Below are positions 6,301-14,177 of a DNA stretch of 45,124 nucleotides, piece after piece. The stretch lies in assembly GCA_902775985.1 (NCBI GenBank), contig CACYOR010000012.1, forward strand, positions 1-45,124, written 5' to 3'. The DNA comes from Oscillospiraceae bacterium. Lineage in GTDB: Bacteria > Bacillota > Clostridia > Oscillospirales > Oscillospiraceae. Numbering within the stretch: position 1 is the first letter of the stretch; each line of letters starts with the position of its first letter. The notes below the pieces were generated by a model. It did not search any database, was not told where the DNA came from, and saw only the letters and a program-made list of their open reading frames with translations. The position numbers were made by a program, and so were the translations under genes.

Positions 6301-9300
6301 GCCTGCAGCAGTCGACCTTTGGGCTTGTTCACACTCGCTGTCTCTTTGATCATCTGCTGCGCCATTTTATAGGCGTCACGCTCTTTACCACCGATCTGGA
6401 TCTTCAGCGCCTCGCGCCCGGTCTTATCCAGTGCGCTCAGAGCTTCATACACCGCCTGGATCTGTGACGCGGACAGCTTGTCAATCGGAGTGTCGCCCAC
6501 GGCATCGAGCGCATTGTCAATCAATCCCGCTACGACTTTATCATAGCTTGCCGAGATCTGCGCTTTTTCACGGCCGGACATTTCGCGATTTTCCGCACTC
6601 TGAGCGTCCGGGGCAGTTTGTGTCTTTCGATAGGCATCTTTTAGCTCCAACAGCTTTGGCCGCAGTTGTTCCCCTGCCTTGCCTCTATTCGCATTGAGCG
6701 CTTTGAGAACCTTTACAGCCTGTGTCGCCACCTGTGCCGGGATATTTCGTTCTGCTTTGGGCTTGGTCAGCTCCCGGCTCAGTTCGTTGGAGAGCCCCGT
6801 AATCTTCCCGTGAAGCTCTCGCTTTGTGAAAACGTCCGGTGTTTTGGCGTTGTTTGTCCTGGCGGCTTCTTCATTTTCATTCCGAAGCGCTTCTTTTGCC
6901 TCGATCTTGTTTTCCCGGTTCGTCATGCCCTCGCCCAGTGTATAAGCATAATGCGCCTGCGCCTCGGTAAGAATGCCGCTATGGTTCTTGAGAGCTACGT
7001 CGAATTTGGCCCCAGTCTGGCCGAGTGCCCGCATCTTTGCAAAGTCAAGGCCATACTGGAACGTGTTCTGCCCGGCGTCCATCTGGTTGAAAGCAAGCGC
7101 CGCCTGGGCCTTGTTGCCCAGCATATCCTCCAGCCTGGTCAACGTCTCGGCAACTTCGCCCGTGAGCTCGCTGCTGTCGACAATGCGCATGTTCCCCGCC
7201 GCGTCCTCCACAGAGACGGTGATTGTCTGGGTATCGGAGTTGTACCGGGCCTCTGTGACTTTGCCGCCGTCTTCAAGCTGGACGGCCTCTGCTTTCGTGG
7301 CGGTGTGCGATTCGCTTTCACTCTGGCGCTTGGCGATATTATCCAGCGCCGCAACAACCCTCTCCACGCGGTTTGCCGCCCGCTGTTCGGTGGGTGTGGT
7401 ATCTTGCCGCCCGGGCTTGTTCCTCTGCTCCTGCATACCAAGCCGCTGAGCCAGCTTTACTACCTTTTCCCGGTCTTCGGTGTTGCTCTCGTCCCTGGAC
7501 CGTTCCAGTGCGTTCCGGGCTTCCTCCGTTGAGCCGAAAGCCTCATTGACAGCAGCGCTCGTCCGTTCTCTTGCGCCGACGTCACCGCTTGCTTCCGTCT
7601 CCGCCATGAGCCGTGCAGCTGTCAGGTTGGAGATGTTCCCGGTTCGTTCAAAGCGTGGACGGTATCTGTCCGCCGTCTGCGCGGCCCTGCTGTTTTCATC
7701 CATCAGATCCGCATAGTCGAACAAGCCCTGTGCATTCCCCTGATACCGTGTCACAGCAGCGGGGGCCGCGTAAGAAGCATACCGCCCGCCGGCCATCACA
7801 GAGCCGGACAACAGGCCACCCAGCGCATCCTGGCCAAGCTGATTGATCCAGTCTTTGAGCGCTTCTTTCTGCGCTTCCTCGCGGCTCATGCCCATGACCA
7901 TCTTGGCATAGATTTTGGCTTTTATCTCGCTGTCGTTGCCGTTGATCGCTTCATCAGCCATCGTGTTCAAAAGCGTGGTAAAAACTTCCTCGCTGGCCTC
8001 AACGCCGCCCTGCTTCAAGATCTCCCGGAAAGCACCCTTTGTAAGGAAGTCCGCAAGTCCCTTGTTGCTGAGCAGGTTCTCAACGGAGAACTTCTCACCA
8101 GCCACCTCGGCCACGCCGTTGATGAAGCCGGTCAGCAACGCTTTGTCACTGTCCAGGCCGCGCTCCAGCGCGTCACGGGTGCCGCTGGACGCCGCCATAC
8201 CGAAGAATGAAGCGAGGGAGCCTGCTTCACCACCGGCGGCAATAGACGCGCCACTCTCGACCATGCTTTCAAAGAGCTGGTACACATCGCCCCAGCCCTT
8301 GCCGCCAAGCACGGGGACATTCTCATTGATGGTTCCCAACCGGTTGTTCAGATCCTGGGCGATGGCAGACGTGGCCACATCACCCGTCCGACTGATCCCC
8401 TGGTACTGCGTCTCATACAGATCCCCGCGGTAAGCGTTTTCCGCCGCCATCCTGGCAAAGTCCATATTGCCGCCCAACAGATGACCGCCGACCGCACCAG
8501 CCGTTGCCAGCGCCGCCGTGCCGACGTTCCGCGTGGCAAATTCCTCCGTAGCGATGTCCTTCTCTGCCGCTTCTTCGGCGTTGTATTTCTGGTTGATGCT
8601 CGCGCCGTACTGGTTCGCCCGCTCCTGATCCGTGGCGTAGAGATAGTAGAACTTCTGCCGTTCTTCCTCTGTCCAGCGCTCGTCTGGCTCCTGAAAAGCC
8701 GTGTTGTATTGCGGATCCCACTGAGATGCATTTGCCGCCTTGTTCTGGTAGTTCCTGTAAGCATTGGCCGCGATGTCCTCCAAATAGGTGCGGCGATCTT
8801 CACCGGTAAGCCCCATGCTGTCGGCCTGATCTCTGGCAGCTGACATCTCCTGATCGTAAGCGGCCCGGTCGTTCTCGTTGGCAAACAGTTGATTCCGGCT
8901 CTCGCGGAACTCCACTTCACCGGAAGCTGAGCGCCCAACAAAGTCCGGAGCATTCTGCAGCTCGTCATACTGGTGCTGCTGGGCATAGTCCAGAACCATC
9001 TTGGCGCGTTCGCGTTCGCGGGCTGCAGCAGTCAGCTCGGTATCGGAATAGTACCGCTGGCTGCCACCGAACAGGGCACGGCGCTCATACTCCTGCCGTG
9101 CGATGTCCTCCTGCTCCAGCATGTAGTTGTCATAGTCCGTGGACTGCCACTCGCCCTCTGCCACTTGACGCTGTCCCCATTCCTGGGCCTGGGACAAATA
9201 GTCCTGATACTCCTTGTCCTGAGTGGGATCCAGCGCAGCTGTGCCGTTGGCGATGTCGTTGTACTTCTTGTCGGCTTCGTCGTAGATCTCTTGTGCCTTT

Positions 9301-9929
9301 TTGAGGGAGGTAGCATTCCAGCCGCCGTTCTCCCTGCCCCAGGCGTCGATCTGCCACTGCTTGGACTGCTGCTCTTTCTGCTGAGCTTTGTAGGCCTCGG
9401 GATTGGAAGCGATGGCAGCCTGGGCCTCCGCGTCCTTCTTGTCCTTGTAGGCGTCAACAACCGCCTGCTTGCGCTCTTTCCTCTTATCAAGGAAGTTTCT
9501 CCATGCATCCGCAAGGCTGACAGGCTGTTCCTCTCCGTACATCTGAGCACTGGTCAGCGGATCCGTCGCCCAGCCGGAATAGTCCTCGCCGCCTGCTGCT
9601 TGGATTGCCTGTTGCTTCCGCTCCCGTGTGGCCTGATTGGCAGTGCTCAAACGCTTTTTCCACCCGGCGAAGCCAACATCAGACTTGGCCTGGTCATAAG
9701 CCGTTGCTGCCTTGTTGGCATTCTGCTCTGCAAGCTGTTTATAGCGAGTGAATGCACTTAAGGTCGTATTGGGACTGTATGTTACAGGCCGCGCTCCACT
9801 TGCCCACAGACTCTCAATTAGAGGATTTGATGGCGTGGCCTGACGACTTCCGGAGTTATTGTTGCCCCCAGTCCACGCGCTCGCCACAGGCTGTGCGCCA
9901 TTCTTTTTCAGATCGTCAACAAGCGACAT
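3390..9929 (-). CDS. Giant 2179-aa polyvalent / phage ejection-type protein (LPD38-like)
   Basis: This single gene takes up 41 percent of element A. It starts at ATG 9929 behind AAAGGAGAG, 12 bases after the 298-aa gene. Residues of about 40-450 are charged and coiled-coil-rich. Residues of about 470-730 hold Gly/Ala-rich, weakly hydrophobic helices. Residues of about 1220-1800 match my memory of the large polyvalent protein-associated domain LPD38 (for example QPNYTTMQRPDILRNPN and LTMFLTQRLQNFNILYDA). The last 250 residues contain repeated helical hairpins and a canonical EF-hand loop (2126-2137, DTDGNGKIKQTE). Such proteins are thought to be carried in virions and delivered with the DNA. 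No nuclease or protease motif was seen. The role is inferred from family and size. Confidence 0.75.
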   Translation of the reverse strand: MSLVDDLKKNGAQPVASAWTGGNNNSGSRQATPSNPLIESLWASGARPVTYSPNTTLSAFTRYKQLAEQNANKAATAYDQAKSDVGFAGWKKRLSTANQATRERKQQAIQAAGGEDYSGWATDPLTSAQMYGEEQPVSLADAWRNFLDKRKERKQAVVDAYKDKKDAEAQAAIASNPEAYKAQQKEQQSKQWQIDAWGRENGGWNATSLKKAQEIYDEADKKYNDIANGTAALDPTQDKEYQDYLSQAQEWGQRQVAEGEWQSTDYDNYMLEQEDIARQEYERRALFGGSQRYYSDTELTAAARERERAKMVLDYAQQHQYDELQNAPDFVGRSASGEVEFRESRNQLFANENDRAAYDQEMSAARDQADSMGLTGEDRRTYLEDIAANAYRNYQNKAANASQWDPQYNTAFQEPDERWTEEERQKFYYLYATDQERANQYGASINQKYNAEEAAEKDIATEEFATRNVGTAALATAGAVGGHLLGGNMDFARMAAENAYRGDLYETQYQGISRTGDVATSAIAQDLNNRLGTINENVPVLGGKGWGDVYQLFESMVESGASIAAGGEAGSLASFFGMAASSGTRDALERGLDSDKALLTGFINGVAEVAGEKFSVENLLSNKGLADFLTKGAFREILKQGGVEASEEVFTTLLNTMADEAINGNDSEIKAKIYAKMVMGMSREEAQKEALKDWINQLGQDALGGLLSGSVMAGGRYASYAAPAAVTRYQGNAQGLFDYADLMDENSRAAQTADRYRPRFERTGNISNLTAARLMAETEASGDVGARERTSAAVNEAFGSTEEARNALERSRDESNTEDREKVVKLAQRLGMQEQRNKPGRQDTTPTEQRAANRVERVVAALDNIAKRQSESESHTATKAEAVQLEDGGKVTEARYNSDTQTITVSVEDAAGNMRIVDSSELTGEVAETLTRLEDMLGNKAQAALAFNQMDAGQNTFQYGLDFAKMRALGQTGAKFDVALKNHSGILTEAQAHYAYTLGEGMTNRENKIEAKEALRNENEEAARTNNAKTPDVFTKRELHGKITGLSNELSRELTKPKAERNIPAQVATQAVKVLKALNANRGKAGEQLRPKLLELKDAYRKTQTAPDAQSAENREMSGREKAQISASYDKVVAGLIDNALDAVGDTPIDKLSASQIQAVYEALSALDKTGREALKIQIGGKERDAYKMAQQMIKETASVNKPKGRLLQAWLNAQLSPERMFNRLGGYHKNSAWNQVYQMLDEGQSKAMRIQADGSLLFENLLKDKRYKDAINPKKTVDIGLKDKDGKAIPITRGMMWSVYNALMDKEHAWHVVDGSYTLPDLSDYYHGRNNKGLDNVTHVAGIAKELSVAEKARRDAEEALREARASGASTEEIEALKGERKRAAQKVKDVRAKGLAYGEELKKNIEKLLTDYDRQWISALGELFDDFSKSKINETTLEIYGIKLANKDHYYPIAVDRDFLETPFENIAQDMSLENAGFVKERVNSGAPVYLFDASDVAKAHLRRVAQYCGLMPAIRDFQKIWGKVTPGFESSLPETVRSKFESSGVKYIENLMADLNGARRSKDGLLGEFFDTVRGNMAQSSLTLSARVAFGQMASYPTAASVVGWEALHKAFWHGGRSNRLISRADQELIRKHLPHLWYRTQGYSTTELGDLANSNSRKAQIWKKMRWVTGWIQAFDSATVGRLWYAAQYYVDDHNKALKKGTDAYYREVAKIFRDVIEKTQPNYTTMQRPDILRNPNALIRQLTMFLTQRLQNFNILYDAAATYTQMRKDLAAGREGVTINDVMEARAAARRAAVSQIVAAATITVFKVLADGLLHNMKAYRDDDEDLTAESISMEALDMFIDSLVGNMLWGGEIYDLVEKYAFGKTYYGLEVSGVSTLTDVISAATKFLDEALKEGATPKEVWDKGGHKLAKSIATLRGVPLANGEKIVWGLIYHATDIVNGEALSMEAGVERTTAQQAHRLYRAYTAANFGTAKKIREQVGDDKSLNQALTEYIKRQYKDGAITQSKAAEQLRRYAGKDAETATKTMREYSAEVETGIKYDDITKELLEGNLSEAEAAKMWQKYGGLSAEDAKATAAWKVYQDRHSNTRYSDSTFKSYYKAVRPSGVSAKVFEEILYGGDTDGNGKIKQTEAAAAIDAAIRNGTLTEQQAETVWKALGSTWKKSYAEYKAANK

Positions 9930-9941
9930 AAAGGCTCTCCT

Positions 9942-10838
9942 TTACTGATTTTCGTATCTGAGCCACTGAAGCAGATCTGTCCGCTTTTGCGTATCAGACA
10001 CGTTTTTAATTTGCTGGTAAATATCATTTGAGCTATAACCAGCATTAACGGCAGCTGTGACATCTTCCCGAGTATAACCGGAACTATCATCTTTCTTGCC
10101 GCCTCCACCGCTGCCGTAGCCACCGCCTCCGCCGCTGACAACGACAGAGCCGGGTGCTACCTGGCCGGTCAGTCTCAAATATTGATCCGACGTCAGCAGG
10201 CCAAGCATCCACGCCTGTCCGGGATTGCTGACAACCCAAGCCTGTCGCAGCGCATCCGCCTGATCTTTGCTCATGCCGGACGCGGTGAGCTCGTCATTCG
10301 TCGGCTGATACTCGGACGTGAGGATAGCAGAGGACAGATTCTCATAAGCCTGCTGCCGCTGCTTGTCCTGGTACTGGTTCTGTTGGTCGGCGTACTGGCG
10401 CTGGGTGAAGTCCCACTCTTGGTTTCTCTGCCGCGTGGCCTGATCTGCAGCTCCCAGAGTATTGGCAATGTTGAACTGCGTCATGATCTGGTCACCCTGC
10501 TCTTTGTAGCGCTGAAACGCTCGATCTTCCAACTCTGGGATCTTGTCCGTCAGCCCGCGCATGGTCTCATCGTAGGCCTGTTGGCCCACGCCCTGGGAAT
10601 AGGTGGAGCCGTAGCCGCCGGTCAGCCCTGCCGCCTGGCCCATAGTGTCTTTCATGCTGCGTCTTGCGTTCTGGACATACCGGTCTCTGTACTGCTGATA
10701 AAGCGCGTCGCCGTTGACGTTGTAATTGAAGTCCGGGCGGTTGTTCAGCTGTCCGGCGAGGTCGTTGATCTGCTGATCGTAAGAGCCACCGTACACACTC
10801 GGCTGTACCTTTTTCTTTTCTTCCTCATAAGTTGCCAT
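9942..10838 (-). CDS. Phage virion-associated-type protein, Gln/Tyr/Gly-rich
   Basis: This 298-aa protein starts at ATG 10838 behind AGGAGG. It is rich in Gln, Tyr and Gly. Residues 30-100 carry the pattern NVNGDALYQQYRDRY... MGQAAGLTGGYGSTYSQGVG, which I recall from clostridial phage genomes next to structural genes. A Gly-rich linker (about 233-247) joins a C-terminal domain with DVTAAVNAGYSSNDIYQQI. It lies immediately upstream of the giant gene and is probably translated with it, so the two may form one virion or ejection module. No enzymatic motif is visible. Confidence 0.65.
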   Translation of the reverse strand: MATYEEEKKKVQPSVYGGSYDQQINDLAGQLNNRPDFNYNVNGDALYQQYRDRYVQNARRSMKDTMGQAAGLTGGYGSTYSQGVGQQAYDETMRGLTDKIPELEDRAFQRYKEQGDQIMTQFNIANTLGAADQATRQRNQEWDFTQRQYADQQNQYQDKQRQQAYENLSSAILTSEYQPTNDELTASGMSKDQADALRQAWVVSNPGQAWMLGLLTSDQYLRLTGQVAPGSVVVSGGGGGYGSGGGGKKDDSSGYTREDVTAAVNAGYSSNDIYQQIKNVSDTQKRTDLLQWLRYENQ

Positions 10839-10858
10839 AGCTTCCTCCTATTTTTACG

Positions 10859-11104
10859 TCATGGAATATTCAGAGTGCTGGCCGGATCTACCGATCTTTC
10901 ATGATCCTCTGCAGAGCTGATGCCGTGCACCTGCTCAATGCAGCGGATCCCTTCCCGGAGAGCGTCCGCATATAGGTCAGCAAAGGCAGACGCATATTCA
11001 CAGTCCGGGATATCCCGCAGCGGCAGCATCATTCTTTCATGGTAGTGCAGCAGGCAGCGCAGAATATGGATCTGTCCTTCAGCTTTTTCGTTCACCAAAA
11101 GCAC
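10859..11104 (-). CDS. Hypothetical small protein of element A
   Basis: This 81-aa protein starts at ATG 11104, behind an AGAGGGGGG stretch. It is mildly acidic and probably helical, with ILRCLLHYHERMMLPLRDIP and AFADLYADALREGIRCIEQV. It sits between the DnaC-like gene and the virion-like genes in the same leftward operon. I recognise no family. Position suggests an early or middle gene of the element. Confidence 0.5.
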   Translation of the reverse strand: MLLVNEKAEGQIHILRCLLHYHERMMLPLRDIPDCEYASAFADLYADALREGIRCIEQVHGISSAEDHERSVDPASTLNIP

Positions 11105-11161
11105 CCCCCTCTCGTTTGTGGAACAGAACCGATTGGTGTTCCGTTCCGTTTTGTTCCGCTA

Positions 11162-11965
11162 TTACAACCCAAGAAGCGCCCGGGCTTCGCGCAGATTGTC
11201 CTCTCCAATCGCCCTCCGTCGGCTCTCTCCAATCACCGCGACCGGTACAAGCTCGCTCAGCCGATCAAAGAGGCGCTGCTGAGCCTTATCCTGGCAGCCC
11301 TTTATTTCGTCAAGCGTGTAGTTCGTGGTGACGATCAGAGGCTTTCCCGCCTCCTTTCTCTCCTCCACCACCGCGCAAATCTGCTCTCGTGAAAACGACG
11401 TGTCCCTCTCCGCCCCTATATCGTCGATGATAAGCAGAGGAGCGTTGCACAGTACCTCAAGAAATTGCTCGCGTCCCGTCTTTTCCATCAGCCGTGCCAC
11501 CAGCTGGCCGGCGCTATAATACTTAACCGTAATCTGCTGGTCGAGTAGGGCGTTTGCGATACATTGAGCTGTAAAGCTCTTTCCGGTGCCCGTATTGCCC
11601 CAGAACAACAGCCCAATGTTTCTGGCCTTCATCTCGTCCCACTTGGACACATAACGCCGTGCGGTTTGAATGTGCTTACCCTCTGCAGCAACTGCAAAGG
11701 TGTTCCGCCGCATAGCCGGTCTTGGCAGGCATAGAGTACGCAGTTTCTCAGTCCTTCGCTGCTGCTCCTCCTCTTTTGCCGCATTAAGTTCAGCCTTCCG
11801 GCACGTGCAGGAGATAGATAGCAGCTTCCCGCCTAACACACTCTCATCCCGCATCTGCTTCGGTGTGTGGCATTTCCCGCAGTAAAGCAATCCATCTTGC
11901 CCGGTGTAATCGCCGGGGGCTGCGTTAGGCTTGTTGATGCTATCGACAACGTCATTGATATTCAT
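11162..11965 (-). CDS. DnaC/IstB-type replication ATPase (helicase loader)
   Basis: This 267-aa protein has a Walker A motif GNTGTGKS (123-130), a Walker B motif LLIIDDIGAE (177-186) and a downstream arginine-rich segment. An N-terminal zinc-ribbon candidate uses C29/C32 and C53/C55. The family loads the replicative helicase on phage or plasmid origins. It overlaps the upstream replisome-organizer gene by four bases, the usual coupling for this pair. Together they give the element its own initiation system, using the host helicase. The C-terminus is typical in length, so the gene looks intact. Confidence 0.88.
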   Translation of the reverse strand: MNINDVVDSINKPNAAPGDYTGQDGLLYCGKCHTPKQMRDESVLGGKLLSISCTCRKAELNAAKEEEQQRRTEKLRTLCLPRPAMRRNTFAVAAEGKHIQTARRYVSKWDEMKARNIGLLFWGNTGTGKSFTAQCIANALLDQQITVKYYSAGQLVARLMEKTGREQFLEVLCNAPLLIIDDIGAERDTSFSREQICAVVEERKEAGKPLIVTTNYTLDEIKGCQDKAQQRLFDRLSELVPVAVIGESRRRAIGEDNLREARALLGL

Positions 11966-12660
11966 AAGCTTTCTCCTTCCCGATATGTATACCTATCTGC
12001 CGTCCGAACGTCAGGGGCGGCTCCAGACAAATCCCGCCGCTCCCAGGTGCGCACAGCGGCCTTCCAGTCCCTCATGCCATTTTTTCCGATCTTCCATCCC
12101 TTCGCGCTGTAGAAGTCGACGAAACGTTGAGGGTCTACACCATTACGGCGTTCCAGACAGTAGACCGATACCTCCTCAACCGTGGGAGGGGAGAAGCGCG
12201 CAGCGCGCGGCGGCTTACCCGCCACAACACGCTCTTCTTTTCTGCTCTTATCTGAACTAATCTCATCTAACCTATTCTGCGTGTACAGTTTGGATACATC
12301 TTGTATACACACTGTATCCATAAGCCGGTAGGCGCGATCTTCTCCGACTTGCAACATTGCCTTTTCTTCAACAAACGCAGTCTCCGTGCGGCGGTCTGCT
12401 TGTATGTAATTGTTCTTCCGCCAGTCTCGAATCACACAGACGCCGGATTGAAACGGGATGATGAACCCTTTTGCCACCAGCAGCTTCAGGTCATCCGGCG
12501 ACGCACTGACCGTTGCCGTGATCCGCTTGGGGCTTGATACAAAACCATCGTCGTCTGCTCGCATTCCCAAGTGAAAATAGAGGGCCTGTGAACTGCTTGG
12601 GAGGTCAAGAAAGGCGTCCGTATCCACGACGTCAAGACTGAACATTCTGCGCCGTGCCAT
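11962..12660 (-). CDS. Replisome organizer / DnaD-like replication initiator
   Basis: This 232-aa protein starts at ATG 12660. The N-terminus (MARRRMFSLDVVDTDAFLDL, then LYFHLGMRADDDGF) is the winged-helix type found in phage replisome organizers. The C-terminal part (SPPTVEEVSVYCLERRNGVD, then FVDFYSAKGWKIGKNGMRDW) is the short conserved helical tail of this group. It would bind the element's origin and recruit the DnaC-like protein encoded next. Start and stop overlap with both neighbours (ATGA type), so the three genes are translationally coupled. The origin itself was not identified. Confidence 0.82.
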   Translation of the reverse strand: MARRRMFSLDVVDTDAFLDLPSSSQALYFHLGMRADDDGFVSSPKRITATVSASPDDLKLLVAKGFIIPFQSGVCVIRDWRKNNYIQADRRTETAFVEEKAMLQVGEDRAYRLMDTVCIQDVSKLYTQNRLDEISSDKSRKEERVVAGKPPRAARFSPPTVEEVSVYCLERRNGVDPQRFVDFYSAKGWKIGKNGMRDWKAAVRTWERRDLSGAAPDVRTADRYTYREGESL

Positions 12661-13109
12661 CAGTTTTCGCCCTCCATCTCCAACTGCCCGTCAAGCACCG
12701 TCAGCGCTTGCCGCGCCGTGCGGAGGATCCGCTGTGAATTGACGGCACGGGCGTTCACGGTTCGGATGAATGCCGCAATCTCCCGCCGCCCGGCTTCGCC
12801 TGGCGAAGGCAGGAAATAGCCGCCACGATTTCGCACAGTCGAGAGGATCAGAGCACCATGCATCCGCTCGAAGTTGATGGCTTCCCGCAGCTGGCGCGTG
12901 TTGGCCAGACCGAGAACCGACATCAGATCCTTGCTGCACACAGCGTTTCGCTCCCCACGGGGTAGCATTGCCTCAATTCTGCCTTGAAAAGACTTTTCGC
13001 CTGTGATAGACTCTCCATCAGGAGAGCCGGATGCCTGTCCAGTTTTCTGCTTCTCCAAGCCGCTTTCGATGGTTCCAGCATCGAGGGCGGCTTTTTTGCT
13101 TCTGCTCAT
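12660..13109 (-). CDS. Phage winged-helix regulatory/replication accessory protein
   Basis: This 149-aa protein has a disordered, Ser/Gly-rich N-terminus (1-45) and a winged-helix core: CSKDLMSVLGLANTRQLREA, then a wing with GGYFLPSPGEAG. The C-terminus is helical with REIAAFIRTVNARAV. This arrangement is common in clostridial phage early operons, before the replisome organizer. Its exact job is not known. It overlaps the excisionase-like gene upstream by four bases and abuts the replisome gene downstream. Confidence 0.68.
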   Translation of the reverse strand: MSRSKKAALDAGTIESGLEKQKTGQASGSPDGESITGEKSFQGRIEAMLPRGERNAVCSKDLMSVLGLANTRQLREAINFERMHGALILSTVRNRGGYFLPSPGEAGRREIAAFIRTVNARAVNSQRILRTARQALTVLDGQLEMEGEN

Positions 13110-13333
13110 ACCCTTACCTCCCTGATGGCCTGCATTTTCACCTGCTCATCACTAAATCCGTGCAAGTACTCCTCAACGCGGTCAAGGTCGAGAAGATATT
13201 TATTACCGACCCTAACTGCTTTTATTTTTCCCGTCACAGTAAGCCTGCGGATCGCGGTCTCGGTGAGTGCTGTTTCTGGGTCGGTTTCTCGAATCCAAGC
13301 AGCAACTTGGCTTATCGTTCGCATGCGTGGCAT
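13106..13333 (-). CDS. Excisionase-like helix-turn-helix protein (first early gene)
   Basis: This 75-aa protein starts at ATG 13333, behind a run of eight G residues with 8-base spacing; a TTG at 13354 is less likely. It reads as a small winged helix-turn-helix: ISQVAAWIRE, ETALTETAIRRLTVTGKIKA, then VRVGNKYLLDLDRVEEYL, like excisionases and MerR-type first domains. It is the first gene of the leftward early operon, opposite the repressor, which fits a Cro- or Xis-like role. Expression would start from the promoter at 13412-13440. Confidence 0.72.
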   Translation of the reverse strand: MPRMRTISQVAAWIRETDPETALTETAIRRLTVTGKIKAVRVGNKYLLDLDRVEEYLHGFSDEQVKMQAIREVRV

Positions 13334-13390
13334 TGTTTTTTCCCCCCCCTTCAAACTTTCCTTTAAAAGGCCGCAGGTTACAGTTTCCTC

Positions 13391-13419
13391 TTGTTTTCTC
13401 CGGCCATTTGTAGTATATT
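13391..13419 (+). promoter_or_regulatory. Rightward promoter for repressor and integrase
   Basis: TTGTTT (13391-13396) and TATATT (13414-13419) are separated by 17 bases. The -10 overlaps that of the leftward early promoter, so the two compete for polymerase. Confidence 0.55.
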
Positions 13420-13440
13420 GTGCTTAGATGGAATTGTCGA
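13412..13440 (-). promoter_or_regulatory. Leftward early promoter with the first operator
   Basis: On the minus strand TCGACA (13440-13435) and TATACT (13417-13412) are 17 bases apart. The -35 lies inside the palindrome GGAAT-N5-ATTCC (13430-13444). A repressor bound there would cover the -35 of the early operon. Confidence 0.65.
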
Positions 13441-13496
13441 TTCCTTATTAAATCTTTTTGGAGTTGTTTTTATTGACTAGTGGAATTAAGGATTCC
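13430..13496 (+). promoter_or_regulatory. Twin operators GGAAT-N5-ATTCC
   Basis: Two palindromes share arms and spacing: 13430-13444 (spacer TGTCG) and 13482-13496 (spacer TAAGG). The second extends to TGGAAT/ATTCCA. They are 52 bases apart centre to centre, about five helical turns. The second lies just inside the repressor reading frame. They are the natural binding sites for the CI-like protein. Confidence 0.65.
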
Positions 13497-14177
13497 AATC
13501 ATGTAAAAAAGATGATTGGCGGCAACATTCGAAAAATGAGAGAGTCAAGAGGCATAGAACGTCCGAACTTTTGCGATTTGTTAAATCAGTCTCCCTATCA
13601 CCCGGTCTTTGAGAAGCAGGCCGAGATGAATCCCGATCGCTTAAAGCAATGGGAATATGGCGCAAACCCTGTCAACTTAGAATGGATCCCCGCTATTTGT
13701 GAAGTGTTGAACGTTGATGTCGGCTATCTTTTTGGAGAATACAATGAACCAACACGGCAAGTATCTGACGTTGTTGTAACCACAGGATTATCCGCAGAAA
13801 CCGTTGAATTCTTGCAGAAAAACCGTTCTGTTGCCGAAACAATTAGTTTAATCGATACGCAACAGTTAGCTCTCTTTTCTAGGCGACTCGAGCAGATTGA
13901 AAACGCCATTTGCGATGCTGTTGCAATTATTGATGGGATAGATGATGGCTCTGTTGTTCCTCGTTATGTTTCCTCTGTATGTCCGTGGATATCTGCATAT
14001 AAGGCGAGAGAAAACATTGATCTGGCCATGTATAAGTTTCACGAGGCATGCCGGGAAATTGCTGAATTCTGCGATATAGATACTGTACTAAAAAAACTGG
14101 ACAATATTTGGATTGCGAAATACAACACAGATGAACTCGCGAAGGAGGTCCACGATGGCGAGCATACAGAGAATTGA
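13473..14177 (+). CDS. CI-like repressor (XRE helix-turn-helix)
   Basis: This 234-aa protein probably starts at TTG 13473, with TTTGGAG nine bases upstream; a later ATG at 13516 lacks a ribosome binding site. An XRE helix-turn-helix occupies about residues 15-75, with a longer loop than usual (the segment around NQSPYHPVFEKQAEMNPDRL), ending in VLNVDVGYLFGE. The rest is helical with no visible LexA-type protease dyad, so induction by self-cleavage is unlikely. It overlaps the integrase gene by 23 bases. Two identical palindromes lie around its start. It should silence the early operon and link lysogeny to integrase supply. Confidence 0.8.
   Translation: MTSGIKDSNHVKKMIGGNIRKMRESRGIERPNFCDLLNQSPYHPVFEKQAEMNPDRLKQWEYGANPVNLEWIPAICEVLNVDVGYLFGEYNEPTRQVSDVVVTTGLSAETVEFLQKNRSVAETISLIDTQQLALFSRRLEQIENAICDAVAIIDGIDDGSVVPRYVSSVCPWISAYKARENIDLAMYKFHEACREIAEFCDIDTVLKKLDNIWIAKYNTDELAKEVHDGEHTEN

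Noticed and set aside
6666-7532. 288-codon plus-strand frame inside the giant gene
   Set aside because: It is the antisense shadow of a 2179-codon gene with good codon use and a ribosome binding site.
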